In this document: in pieces, positions 9,696 through 18,192 of the stretch
Layout of the letters: every line of letters starts with the position of its first letter
Numbering within the stretch: position 1 is the stretch's first letter
Origin: Clostridium drakei
GTDB lineage: Bacteria > Bacillota > Clostridia > Clostridiales > Clostridiaceae
Direction of reading: 5' to 3'
DNA: 64,000 bases
Assembly (NCBI RefSeq): GCF_000633595.2
Contig: NZ_JIBU02000021.1
Coordinates: 1 to 64,000, forward strand
Made by a program: the position numbers and the translations under genes
The notes under the pieces: model-generated
The model's input: the letters and a program-made list of their open reading frames with translations, nothing else
The model's database searches: none
What the model was told of the DNA's origin: nothing

Positions 9696-9810
9696 GAAAA
9701 TATTTATATTTATTAATTGACATAATTAACATTATCATTTAATATTAAGATACAGTGATAAAATTTATAATTACATGTTTATTTAAGCAGTAATTTTTAT
9801 TTTGAAAATT

Positions 9811-9917
9811 TAAGAGTCGCACGACTGGCGGAAGTGGAGTTTACCACAGGGAGTGTGATTTATAAACTATAAATGTCGACCGCCTGGGCAAATTTGTCCA
9901 GGCGGTTTTACGTTTTT
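9811..9917 (+). promoter_or_regulatory. ZTP (pfl) riboswitch with terminator, upstream of fhs
   Basis: The conserved pfl-motif elements are present: CGACTGGCGGAAGTGGAG, CCACAGGGAG, then GTCGACCGCCTGGGCA. The last element overlaps a strong terminator (CCGCCTGGGC pairing with GTCCAGGCGG, then TTTTACGTTTTT, to about 9917). ZTP riboswitches sense the folate-stress alarmone ZMP/ZTP and turn on purine and one-carbon genes, which fits fhs 125 bp downstream. The overlap indicates control by transcription attenuation. Confidence 0.9.
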
Positions 9918-10042
9918 CGTTAACTGTTGGACATCTTTAATTAAATTGGAAGAGAAACTTTTTATAAAGTTAAACTATCTTCTTAATGTTTAATACAAAG
10001 GAGATAAAAATAAATAAAAATTAGAGATGGGGGTAATTTAAA

Positions 10043-11719
10043 ATGGGTTTTAAATCAGACATTGAAATAGCACAGGAGTGTAAGCCACAAGACATAAGAA
10101 ATATAGCTGCAAAAATAGGTATTTCTGAAGATGACATCGAGCTTTATGGAAAATATAAGGCTAAAGTAGATTACAACTTATTAAAGAAAACTCCAGGAAA
10201 AAATGGTAAGCTAATTCTTTGCACAGCAATTAATCCAACACCAGCAGGAGAAGGAAAAACTACTACATCAATAGGTGTAGCTGATGCTTTATCAAAATTA
10301 GGTAAAAATACAATAGTTGCATTAAGAGAACCATCACTAGGACCAGTATTTGGAGTAAAAGGTGGAGCAGCAGGTGGCGGATATGCACAAGTTGTTCCAA
10401 TGGAAGATATTAATTTGCATTTTACTGGTGATTTCCATGCAATAGGGGCAGCTAACAATTTATTAGCAGCAATGTTGGATAACCACATATATCAAGGAAA
10501 TGTGTTAGATATTGATCCAAGAAGAATAGTTTGGAGAAGATGTGTTGACATGAATGACAGACAATTAAGATTTGTTGTTGATGGTATGGGTGGAAAAGTT
10601 AATGGAGTACCAAGAGAAGATGGCTTTGATATTACTGTTGCTTCAGAAATAATGGCTATATTCTGTTTAGCTAGTGATATAGAAGACTTAAAAGCTAGAC
10701 TTGCTAGAATAGTCGTAGCATATACAAGAAGTGGAGAACCTGTAACAGCTGGACAGATAAATGCTCAAGGTGCTATGACTGCATTACTTAAAGATGCATT
10801 AAAACCAAATCTGGTTCAAACTCTTGAAGGAACACCGGCATTTGTTCATGGTGGACCATTTGCAAATATAGCCCATGGATGTAACTCAATAATGGCTACA
10901 AGAATGGCTACTCATTTTGCAGATTATGTAGTTACAGAGGCAGGTTTTGGAGCTGATCTTGGAGCTGAAAAATTCTTGGATATTAAATGTAGAATGGCTG
11001 GATTAAAGCCAGATGCAGTTGTAATAGTTGCTACAGTAAGAGCATTAAAATACAACGGTGGAGTACCAAAAGCTGATTTAAATAATGAAAATTTAGAAGC
11101 TCTTGAAAAAGGACTTCCAAATTTATTAAAGCATGTTGAAAATATAACTAAGGTATTTAAATTACCAGCAGTAGTTGCAATAAATGCATTTCCAACTGAT
11201 ACTCAAGCTGAACTGAAATTGGTTGAAGATAGATGTAAAGCTCTTGGAGTAAATGTTAAACTATCAGAAGTTTGGGCAAAAGGCGGAGAAGGTGGAGTTG
11301 AAGTTGCCAAAGAAGTAATAAAATTAATAGAAACAGAAGAAAACAACTTCCAATTTGCTTATGATGCAGAAATTCCAATAAGAGAAAAAATAAAAGCTAT
11401 AGCTCAAAAGATTTATGGTGCTGATGATGCAGTATTTACAGCACAAGCTGAAAAAGAAATTGATGAATTAGAGAAAAATGGATTTGGTAAAACACCAGTA
11501 TGTATGGCGAAAACTCAGTATTCTTTAACGGATGATCAGACTAAACTTGGAAGACCAACAGGCTTTAAAATAACCGTAAGACAAGTAACAATTTCAGCAG
11601 GAGCAGGATTTGTTGTTGCTTTAACTGGAGCAATAATGAAAATGCCAGGACTTCCTAAAGTTCCAGCAGCTGAAAAAATTGATGTTAATAATGATGGAGT
11701 AATAAGTGGATTATTCTAA
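10043..11719 (+). CDS. fhs: formate--tetrahydrofolate ligase
   Basis: This 558-aa protein has the usual length for the enzyme. It carries the ATP-binding loop TPAGEGKT at residues 66-73 and the conserved [21 protein letters not shown]-type segment around 96-116. It makes 10-formyl-THF from formate, ATP and THF in the cytoplasm, feeding purine synthesis and, in acetogens, the methyl branch of the Wood-Ljungdahl pathway. It is preceded by a ZTP riboswitch, so expression should rise when 10-formyl-THF is short. No other one-carbon genes flank it. The start follows GATGGGGG. Confidence 0.97.
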   Translation: MGFKSDIEIAQECKPQDIRNIAAKIGISEDDIELYGKYKAKVDYNLLKKTPGKNGKLILCTAINPTPAGEGKTTTSIGVADALSKLGKNTIVALREPSLGPVFGVKGGAAGGGYAQVVPMEDINLHFTGDFHAIGAANNLLAAMLDNHIYQGNVLDIDPRRIVWRRCVDMNDRQLRFVVDGMGGKVNGVPREDGFDITVASEIMAIFCLASDIEDLKARLARIVVAYTRSGEPVTAGQINAQGAMTALLKDALKPNLVQTLEGTPAFVHGGPFANIAHGCNSIMATRMATHFADYVVTEAGFGADLGAEKFLDIKCRMAGLKPDAVVIVATVRALKYNGGVPKADLNNENLEALEKGLPNLLKHVENITKVFKLPAVVAINAFPTDTQAELKLVEDRCKALGVNVKLSEVWAKGGEGGVEVAKEVIKLIETEENNFQFAYDAEIPIREKIKAIAQKIYGADDAVFTAQAEKEIDELEKNGFGKTPVCMAKTQYSLTDDQTKLGRPTGFKITVRQVTISAGAGFVVALTGAIMKMPGLPKVPAAEKIDVNNDGVISGLF

Positions 11720-11763
11720 TAATCATGTTGTTTTATAACTTGAAGAGTTAATATAAAAAGTGA

Positions 11764-11814
11764 GAAGCCAATGTTTTAGTAATATTTTGTGTACTGAAGC
11801 ATTGGCTTCAATTT
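11764..11814 (+). terminator. terminator-like hairpin after fhs
   Basis: A 10-bp stem (GAAGCCAATG with CATTGGCTTC) is followed by only a short AATTTAT tract, so termination may be partial. Confidence 0.5.
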
Positions 11815-12064
11815 ATGATAAAGATATAAAAAAGCAATATAATGTCAATAAAAAATATTGCATTTAAAATAATATTCTAAATATTTTCAATATTCTTTTA
11901 AAAAGGTAGTGACATTTCTTTATAAAAATATTATAATGATATTATAAAATAACAAAAAACATATGTAATTTAAATATTAAACAAAAGGGGAAACCTTATA
12001 CTATGATTTTTTGGAACTAAACTATTTGAAATGCATATTAATGGGTAAAAGGGGAGTGGTTTTC

Positions 12065-12202
12065 ATGAAGAATATTATTAATGAAAATAAAAAAGATATT
12101 CAAGTTACTAAAAGAGATAAAAAAGCAGCTAAAAAAATAAGGAGAAGAGAATCACATAGATTCCTTTTCGATATGGTTAGTGCTCTATTTAGTAGAGGTT
12201 AG
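12065..12202 (+). CDS. small basic protein
   Basis: This 45-aa protein is lysine/arginine-rich (KRDKKAAKKIRRRESHR) with a hydrophobic tail ending FDMVSALFSRG. The ATG at 12065 is chosen because AAAAGGGGAG lies just upstream, rather than the in-frame ATG at 12011, which has none. A clean terminator follows, supporting a genuine single-gene transcript. The function is unknown; nucleic-acid or membrane contact would be guesses from composition. Confidence 0.5.
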   Translation: MKNIINENKKDIQVTKRDKKAAKKIRRRESHRFLFDMVSALFSRG

Positions 12203-12219
12203 AATTTTAAATACGGCAT

Positions 12220-12247
12220 CAGCAGAGGTTTTTCTGCTGTTTTTTTA
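12220..12247 (+). terminator. intrinsic terminator
   Basis: CAGCAGA pairs with TCTGCTG around a GGTTTT loop and is followed by an uninterrupted T-run. Confidence 0.85.
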
Positions 12248-12369
12248 TGGAGATTTAACACTTCCAATGATATACTTAATTTGTGATTTTATCAAGTAGA
12301 ATTTATAATATCTATTTTAAAAATTTAAGTTGTGGTTTAAGTTAAAATTAAGAAAGGGGAAATAATGAT

Positions 12370-12699
12370 ATGGATAAATTAATGGTAACAACAGCATTTG
12401 ATATAGCGGGATATAAGATTATAGAAAATCGTGGATTAGTGAGAGGCGTAATTGTTCGTTCAAGAAGTGTTATAGGAAACATAGGAGCTGGACTACAAAG
12501 TCTTGTAGGAGGAAATATATCTTTGTATACAGAACTTTGTGAACAAACCAGAGAAGAGGCATTTGAACTAATGATGGAGCATGCTGATGAAATGGATTCA
12601 AATGCCATTATTGGAGTCAGATATGATGCCAATGAAGTTACACAAGGAATAACAGAAGTTTTATGTTATGGAACTGCAGTTAAAGTAGAAAAGGAATAA
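12370..12699 (+). CDS. YbjQ family (UPF0145) protein
   Basis: This 109-aa protein matches the YbjQ/UPF0145 family. The conserved features are VTTAFDIAGYKI near the start, RGVIVRSRSVIGNIGAGLQ at about 25-43, and NAIIGVRYDANEV with the terminal CYGTAVKV. The family forms small oligomeric cytoplasmic proteins, sometimes annotated as heavy-metal-binding, with no agreed function. The start follows AAAGGGGAAATAATGAT. It is a single gene bounded by terminators. Confidence 0.88.
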   Translation: MDKLMVTTAFDIAGYKIIENRGLVRGVIVRSRSVIGNIGAGLQSLVGGNISLYTELCEQTREEAFELMMEHADEMDSNAIIGVRYDANEVTQGITEVLCYGTAVKVEKE

Positions 12700-12708
12700 T
12701 TAAGAAAG

Positions 12709-12737
12709 CATCTGCATTTATTTGTAGATGTTTTTTT
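12709..12737 (+). terminator. intrinsic terminator after the ybjQ-like gene
   Basis: CATCTGCA pairs with TGTAGATG (one G-U) and is followed by TTTTTTT. Confidence 0.8.
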
Positions 12738-12901
12738 ATTAGAAATATGGGTATTATTAAAATAAAAACAAACTTAATTTAATAAAATATTAAAAAAAAT
12801 AGAGAATATACTTGCTAAGATGATATAATAAAGAGATTGAGAAAATGGAAAATTGAAATTAGTTTATATAGATAAAAAAATTAACAAATTTGGAGGGTCT
12901 T

Positions 12902-15544
12902 ATGTCTAAAGAAAAGTTATTAATACTTGATGGAAATAGTTTAATGAATAGAGCGTTTTATGCACTGCCACCGTTAACTAACTCTCAAGGACTACATACT
13001 AATGGAGTATATGGTTTTGTAACAATGCTTTTAAAAATGAGAGAAGAAATTGATCCTAATTATATAGTTTGTACGTTTGATAGAAGTGCTCCTACATTTA
13101 GACACAATGAATATAAAGATTATAAAGCAGGTAGAAAAAGAATGCCAGAGGAGCTTGCAGAACAGTTCCCTGTAGTAAAAAAGCTATTAAATCTGCTTTC
13201 TATAAGTATGTTTGAAATTGATGGATTTGAAGCAGATGACCTTATAGGAACCCTTTCTGTATATGCAGAAAAGAAAGATATAGAAGTTTATATAGTCACA
13301 GGAGATAAAGATGCGCTTCAATTAGCAACAGATAATGTAAAAGTTGTTATAACTAAAAAAGGAATTACAGAAAAAGAGATATATGATAAGAGTAGAATGA
13401 TTTCAGAATTTGAAGTTACTCCAACTCAATTTATAGATGTAAAAGGTCTAATGGGAGACAAATCGGATAATATACCTGGTGTCCCAGGGGTTGGTGAAAA
13501 AACGGCATTTAAGCTTATAAAAGAATATGGAAGCATAGAAAATGTATTAAATAATATAGATAATATTAGTGGAAAAAAAATAAAAGAAAATTTAATGGAG
13601 TATAGTGAACAGGCAGTATTTAGCAAGAAGCTAGCTACTATCATGCTTAATGTTCCTATAGAAATAGATTTAAATGAAATAAAATCTAAGGAAAATTATG
13701 ATGTAGAAGGTGTAAAAAATTTATTTATAGAGCTTCAATTTAAATCACTTATAGATAAAGTAATAGGTGAAAAAGAATTAAAGGAAGAAATTGAAAAAGA
13801 AGATATTAAAGTTGACTTTAAAAATATAAGTAATATAAAGGATTTAAAAAAGTTTAAGGAAGACATAATTTCAATTGCAAAGGATGAAATTTTATACTTA
13901 ACTTTTAAAATTATAGATGGCAATATTTACTCAAAAAGTTATATAGAAAAGATATTTTTAAATATAGATAATAGAAATTATGTAATAGAAATTCAAAAAA
14001 TATATGAAGAAGATAATGAAGAGACATTAAAATCCCTTAAGGATATATTTGAAAATGATAAAATAGAAAAAGTAAGTCATAATGTAAAAGTTCCATATAC
14101 TGTATTTAAGAAAATGGGAATAAACTTTACTAGTGTAAAATTTGATACAGAAATAGCTGCTTATTTAATTGATTCTTCTAGAGGAGAATATGAATTAAAT
14201 TCTATTATACAGGATTATCTTAAAATAATGCTTCAAGGAGAAGAAGATGAAATCAAAGTAAAGGAAACCTCTCTTTTAAAAGATGTTTTTGAAATTCTGA
14301 ATAAACAAATAGAAAAATTGAATATGGAAGAACTTCTATATGAGGTAGAACAGCCACTTACATTAGTTTTAGCATCTATGGAATATGAAGGCTTTAGGGT
14401 TGATAGTGTAAAATTAGATAAACTAGGAGAAAAGTTTAAGATAGAAATAGATAAGCTTAAGACGGATATATATGGGTTGGCAGAAGAAGAATTTAATATT
14501 AATTCACCTAAGCAGCTTGGAAAAATATTATTTGAAAAACTTGATTTACCTGTAATTAAAAAGACTAAAACGGGATATTCCACTAATGCAGAGGTTTTAG
14601 AACAGCTTTTAGATAAACATCCTATTATAGAAAAAATAACTCATTATAGACAGTTTGCTAAGCTTTATTCTACATATATTGAAGGATTAAAAGCTGTAAT
14701 TGATAAAGATAGAAAGATACATTCTAGTTTTAATCAAACAGTTACTACTACAGGAAGATTATCAAGTACAGAACCTAATCTTCAAAATATACCAATAAAG
14801 TATGAAATGGGTAGAGAAATAAGAAAAGTATTTGTACCTGAAGATGAAAATTCAATAATACTTTCAGCAGATTATTCACAAATAGAACTTAGAGTACTTG
14901 CTCATATAGCTGATGATGAAAATTTAATAAGTGCTTTTTTTAATCATAGTGATATTCATACTAAAACCGCATCAGAAGTATTTAAAGTTCCTATAGATCA
15001 GGTTACTAAACTTCAAAGAAGCAATGCTAAGGCTGTAAACTTTGGAATAGTTTATGGTATAGGTGACTTTAGTTTAGCTAAGGATTTAAAGATATCAAGA
15101 AAAGAAGCTAAGAATTATATAGATACTTATTTTGAAAGATATCCAGGTGTAAAAAGGTATATGGATACTGTTATAAAGCAGGCAGAAGATAATTTGTATG
15201 TAACTACTATAATGAATAGAAGAAGGTTTATACCTGAAATAAAAAATTCTAAAAAGATGGTAAAGGCTTTCGGTGAAAGATTGGCCATGAATACACCTAT
15301 TCAAGGTAGTGCTGCAGATATAATAAAGATGTCTATGGTAAATGTATATAATGTTCTAAAAAGTAAAAATTTGAAGAGTAAAGTAATACTTCAAGTGCAT
15401 GATGAACTTATTTTGAATGTATATAAGGATGAATTAGAAGAAGTAAAAGAATTAGTAAAAAATCAAATGGAAGATGTTATGAAATTAAAAGTGCCTTTAG
15501 AGGTTGATGTTAATGTTGGAGATAATTGGTACGAGGCAAAATAA
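12902..15544 (+). CDS. polA: DNA polymerase I (exonuclease-inactive proofreading domain)
   Basis: This is an 880-aa family A polymerase. Residues about 1-290 form the 5'-3' nuclease (LDGNSLMNRAFYALPP, GFEADDLIGT, GDKSDNIPGVPGVGEKTA). The middle region has the RNase H-like fold, but the catalytic DxE pair of proofreading enzymes is missing (YLTFKIIDGN instead), as in Bacillus PolA. The polymerase domain has motif A with D657 (DYSQIELR), motif B RSNAKAVNFGIVYGIG and motif C HDE with D834. It fills gaps and removes RNA primers. ATG 12902 is preferred over TTG 12890 because GGAGGG lies just before it. coaE follows 30 bp later. Confidence 0.97.
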   Translation: MSKEKLLILDGNSLMNRAFYALPPLTNSQGLHTNGVYGFVTMLLKMREEIDPNYIVCTFDRSAPTFRHNEYKDYKAGRKRMPEELAEQFPVVKKLLNLLSISMFEIDGFEADDLIGTLSVYAEKKDIEVYIVTGDKDALQLATDNVKVVITKKGITEKEIYDKSRMISEFEVTPTQFIDVKGLMGDKSDNIPGVPGVGEKTAFKLIKEYGSIENVLNNIDNISGKKIKENLMEYSEQAVFSKKLATIMLNVPIEIDLNEIKSKENYDVEGVKNLFIELQFKSLIDKVIGEKELKEEIEKEDIKVDFKNISNIKDLKKFKEDIISIAKDEILYLTFKIIDGNIYSKSYIEKIFLNIDNRNYVIEIQKIYEEDNEETLKSLKDIFENDKIEKVSHNVKVPYTVFKKMGINFTSVKFDTEIAAYLIDSSRGEYELNSIIQDYLKIMLQGEEDEIKVKETSLLKDVFEILNKQIEKLNMEELLYEVEQPLTLVLASMEYEGFRVDSVKLDKLGEKFKIEIDKLKTDIYGLAEEEFNINSPKQLGKILFEKLDLPVIKKTKTGYSTNAEVLEQLLDKHPIIEKITHYRQFAKLYSTYIEGLKAVIDKDRKIHSSFNQTVTTTGRLSSTEPNLQNIPIKYEMGREIRKVFVPEDENSIILSADYSQIELRVLAHIADDENLISAFFNHSDIHTKTASEVFKVPIDQVTKLQRSNAKAVNFGIVYGIGDFSLAKDLKISRKEAKNYIDTYFERYPGVKRYMDTVIKQAEDNLYVTTIMNRRRFIPEIKNSKKMVKAFGERLAMNTPIQGSAADIIKMSMVNVYNVLKSKNLKSKVILQVHDELILNVYKDELEEVKELVKNQMEDVMKLKVPLEVDVNVGDNWYEAK

Positions 15545-15574
15545 GTTTTTTAAATACAAATGGGGTGGTGACTT

Positions 15575-16210
15575 ATGCTTAAAATCGGACTTACTGGTGG
15601 AATAGGAAGTGGAAAAAGTACCATTTCTGAAATGTTTAGAAAAAGAGGATTTAATATTATAGATGCAGATATTGTAGCTAGAGAGGTATTAAACAAATAT
15701 CCTGAAATTATTTGTGGAATAAAGAAAAATTTTGGAGAAAGATTTGTTGATGAAAATGATAAACTAAAAAGAAGAGAATTAGGTGATTTTATATTTGCTG
15801 TACAAGAAAGAAGAAAAAAATATGAAGAGATAATTATGCCTTTTATTATAAAGGAAATCTTTTATATAATAAGTGAATTGGATAAGAAGGGTAAAGAAGT
15901 GTGCATACTTGATGCTGCTACCCTAATAGAAAATAATTTACACAAGTACATGGATATAAATATACTAGTTTGGGTAGATTCTTCAACACAACTTGAAAGA
16001 ATTAAAAATAGAGATAAGTTGCCACATAGTGAAATTCTCAATAGAATAAATTCACAAATGTCTTTACAAGAAAAAATTAAATTTGTAGATTATACTATAG
16101 ATAATTCAAAAAGTTTAGAGAATACAGAGGAAGAATTAAATATAACTTTAAAAGAGATTGTCAGAAATTTTAGGGGGGTGAAGTGCCTTAATAAGTTAGG
16201 CACAAATTAA
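15575..16210 (+). CDS. coaE: dephospho-CoA kinase
   Basis: This 211-aa P-loop kinase has GLTGGIGSGKST at residues 5-16, the DADIVAREV substrate motif at about 30-38 and the LID segment RIKNRDKL. It phosphorylates the 3'-hydroxyl of dephospho-CoA, the last step of CoA synthesis, in the cytoplasm. polA-coaE-lytic transglycosylase is a familiar Firmicute gene order. The start follows GGGGTGGTGACTT. The next gene begins 1 nt after the stop, so the genes are translationally coupled. Confidence 0.95.
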   Translation: MLKIGLTGGIGSGKSTISEMFRKRGFNIIDADIVAREVLNKYPEIICGIKKNFGERFVDENDKLKRRELGDFIFAVQERRKKYEEIIMPFIIKEIFYIISELDKKGKEVCILDAATLIENNLHKYMDINILVWVDSSTQLERIKNRDKLPHSEILNRINSQMSLQEKIKFVDYTIDNSKSLENTEEELNITLKEIVRNFRGVKCLNKLGTN

Positions 16211-16211
16211 T

Positions 16212-16787
16212 TTGAAAGGAATTAAAAGAGCAATAGGTTTTATAGCATTAATTGTATTATTAATGAATGCAAAAAATATAGTTAAATACTTTTATCCATT
16301 AAAGTATGTAGATAGTATAGTTAAATATTCCTGTAAGTATGAATTAGATCCCTATTTAGTAGCGGCAGTTATAAAAACTGAGAGTAATTTTAATAAAAAT
16401 GCAAAATCAAATAAAAATGCCTATGGACTTATGCAAATAACTCCAGATACAGCGAATTGGGCAGCTGAAAAAATGGGTGTGAAGAATTTTAAAACAGATA
16501 TGTTGAATGATGCTGATTTTAATATAAATATGGGATGCTGGTATTTAGATAATTTAAAGGATGAATTTGATAACAATATGGATTTAGTGTTGGCAGCATA
16601 TAATGGAGGAAGAGGTAATGTTCAAAAGTGGTTAAAGAGCTCACAACATTCTTCTGATGGAAAAAAACTTCACTACATTCCTTTTAAGGAAACGGACAAG
16701 TATGTTAAAAAGGTTAAAGTAAATTGTAATATATATAAATATTTATATAAGAATGATAAAAAAATGCAAAAATATAATAATAATTAG
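16212..16787 (+). CDS. membrane-anchored lytic transglycosylase
   Basis: This 191-aa protein has an N-terminal signal anchor (IGFIALIVLLM, about 8-18) and a Slt-type goose-lysozyme-like domain. The catalytic Glu57 is in KTESNF, followed by AYGLMQITPDTA (70-81) and LAAYNGG. It would cleave peptidoglycan glycan strands outside the membrane, giving 1,6-anhydro ends. The start is TTG, 1 nt after coaE; with no strong separate ribosome-binding site it probably relies on coupling. The exact cell-wall role (growth, sporulation or turnover) is not evident. Confidence 0.88.
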   Translation: MKGIKRAIGFIALIVLLMNAKNIVKYFYPLKYVDSIVKYSCKYELDPYLVAAVIKTESNFNKNAKSNKNAYGLMQITPDTANWAAEKMGVKNFKTDMLNDADFNINMGCWYLDNLKDEFDNNMDLVLAAYNGGRGNVQKWLKSSQHSSDGKKLHYIPFKETDKYVKKVKVNCNIYKYLYKNDKKMQKYNNN

Positions 16788-16800
16788 TTCAAGTTTTGTA

Positions 16801-16816
16801 TTTAACAATTGTTAAA
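16801..16816. promoter_or_regulatory. perfect 16-bp palindrome upstream of the tRNA-Leu remnant promoter
   Basis: TTTAACAATTGTTAAA is a perfect palindrome lying 9 bp upstream of the following -35 box, so it may be an operator. It could equally be part of the 3' end of the transglycosylase transcript; no T-run follows. Confidence 0.3.
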
Positions 16817-16825
16817 AACAATTTA

Positions 16826-16854
16826 TTGACGAAGATAAGAACAAATAGTATAAT
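16826..16854 (+). promoter_or_regulatory. strong sigma-A promoter in front of tRNA-Leu-like remnants
   Basis: TTGACG (16826-16831) and TATAAT (16849-16854) are spaced by 17 bp. The first tRNA-Leu-like sequence begins 30 bp after the -10, typical of a stable-RNA promoter. Confidence 0.7.
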
Positions 16855-16883
16855 AATCATAGTTGCAAAAGACAAATAAGTAT

Positions 16884-16919
16884 GCAGGAGTGGCGGAATA
16901 GGCAGACGCGCACGTTTGG
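16884..16919 (+). pseudogene. tRNA-Leu 5'-half remnant, copy 1
   Basis: It matches a tRNA-Leu from the acceptor 5' strand (GCAGGAG) through the D-arm (TGGCGGAATAGGCAGACGC) to about the anticodon loop, then diverges. No variable arm, T-arm or matching acceptor 3' strand follows, so it cannot be a normal tRNA. A consensus promoter lies just upstream. Confidence 0.6.
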
Positions 16920-16974
16920 GGTGGCGTTATGTTATTGTCACTTTTGAATTTTAATATTGTCAATTAAATAAAAT

Positions 16975-17010
16975 GCGGGGATGGCGGAATCGGCAGACGC
17001 GTACGTTTGT
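16975..17010 (+). pseudogene. tRNA-Leu 5'-half remnant, copy 2
   Basis: This is a second truncated tRNA-Leu, agreeing with copy 1 at 25 of 27 positions across the D-arm and anticodon 5' side, 91 bp downstream. It also lacks a T-arm. It has no clear promoter of its own and may be read from the promoter of copy 1. Confidence 0.6.
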
Positions 17011-17059
17011 GAGTAAGCATACTCTGTGATAGAAATGTTAAACAGCTTTAATAGGCATG

Positions 17060-17087
17060 TTGACAAAAATTATAAATATGATAAAAT
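17060..17087 (+). promoter_or_regulatory. promoter of tRNA-Leu(GAG)
   Basis: TTGACA (17060-17065) and TAAAAT (17082-17087) are spaced by 16 bp, with TG one base before the -10. The tRNA begins 12 bp after the -10. Confidence 0.7.
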
Positions 17088-17098
17088 GATATAGAAAT

Positions 17099-17182
17099 GC
17101 GAAGGTGGCGGAATGGCAGACGCACTACTTTGAGGGGGTAGCGAGTAACATCATGTGGGTTCAAGTCCCATCCTTCGCACCA
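17099..17182 (+). tRNA. tRNA-Leu (anticodon GAG)
   Basis: The 84-nt class II tRNA has acceptor GCGAAGG pairing with CCTTCGC plus encoded ACCA. The anticodon stem CTACT/GGTAG has one T-G pair and loop TTGAGGG (anticodon GAG). A variable arm is present, and the T-arm contains GGTTCAAGTCC. The D-loop is one base shorter than in the two upstream remnants. Confidence 0.9.
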
Positions 17183-17190
17183 TTAAAATT

Positions 17191-17387
17191 GCATAATTTC
17201 TGGAATATTTGTGAGACTCTATAGTTTGAACCTACATTACATTAACGGGAGTTCGACATTTAGCTGTGGATATGTACTTTCTTGTGAGACCTTTTGACGG
17301 CTTTGAGAGCGATAGAAACATCTGTGAGGGCACCAACCTATCGAAGAGATAGGTGTCAAAATTAGGGCGGCGGTATTTCGGATTTTA
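17191..17387 (+). ncRNA. ssrS: probable 6S RNA
   Basis: A ~195-nt structured RNA runs directly after tRNA-Leu. The 5' part (ATAATTTCTGGAATATT) and the 3' part (GGGCGGCGGTATTTCGG) resemble the paired ends of 6S RNA, including the GGCGGC..CTCGG-like 3' signature known from enterobacterial 6S. A 3'-side hairpin (ACCTATC with GATAGGT) sits where 6S carries its small internal stem. A terminator follows. 6S RNA binds sigma-70/A RNA polymerase as a promoter mimic. The assignment is from recalled signatures and overall layout; a covariance-model search would settle it. Confidence 0.65.
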
Positions 17388-17399
17388 ATTTAAAAGCAA

Positions 17400-17428
17400 A
17401 GGGAGATTTAATCTCTCTTTTTTATTGT
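17400..17428 (+). terminator. intrinsic terminator after the 6S-like RNA
   Basis: AGGGAGA pairs with TCTCTCT (one G-U) around TTTAA and is followed by TTTTTATT. Confidence 0.8.
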
Positions 17429-17487
17429 TTATAAATATGAAAATTCCAAAAAACTTTGATCTTGATCTACACAGTGAAATTAAATAA

Positions 17488-17799
17488 TTGATACGGATAA
17501 AAATGTTTTGACTCAGTTAATCTAGTTATTAAATTATGATTAAATAGGTACTGAAAATCCTAGTATAAAACCGAACATTCATTTTTAAATTTATGAAAGT
17601 TGCTTTTTATCTTAGAAAAAATCTAGAAACTATTCATAATGCAATTACTTTATAAAAGGCTATCTCTATGTATGTAATAATCGCATGGAGTATAGCTTTT
17701 TATTTTACAACAAAATCAGAAATTGAAGATATAAAACATTATAAGTGAGGATAAAGATCAAATGATTTTTCAACAACAAATTAATGATGTAGTTGATAT
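17488..17799 (+). repeat. diverged direct repeat, left copy (flanks the N-formylglutamate amidohydrolase gene)
   Basis: The copy begins TTGATACGGATAAAA, has TTTTGACTCAGTTAA, a terminator-like hairpin (GGCTATCTCTATG with CATGGAGTATAGC then TTTTTATTTTA, 17658-17706), and ends near GATGTAGTTGATA. The order and wording match 18944-19274. Positions 17760-17900 also hold broken reading frames. A further short copy of the TTGATACGGATAAAAT core is at 18010-18025. Confidence 0.6.
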
Positions 17800-18192
17800 A
17801 TTCAGATCTCATAGATGAGCTTAATTGCTGATACCAACAACACTAGCAATTCAGGCATTTCAAGCAAAAATATACAATTTATTAAACAGTGACATATAGA
17901 TATTGTTGCATATAGTATAATTTTGATACGTTATCTGTAAAAATAGAAAGCTATAAAACTGCATAATTACAAGGACTAAATAACTTTACCTAAGACTTAG
18001 ATATCACTTTTGATACGGATAAAATATATAAAAAATAGCCTTTTTATTCCCTAAGAAGGACGGTATAATACCATACAAAAAAATGTATTTGAGGAAATAT
18101 AAGTATATAAAATTTCTACTATAAACTTTGAGTTAAATTAAAGATTTATAGTAGCAATTTATAGATTTTATAAATCCTTCTAGGGAGGAAAA

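Noticed and set aside
16801-16816. Rex-type redox operator at the palindrome TTTAACAATTGTTAAA
   Set aside because: Rex sites read TTGTTAA-N4-TTAACAA; here the half-sites are in the opposite order with no spacer, so only a generic palindrome is reported.
17099-17182. tRNA-Leu(GAG) as the attachment site of an integrated element
   Set aside because: No second copy of the tRNA 3' end and no integrase gene were found in the window, so an att site cannot be supported.
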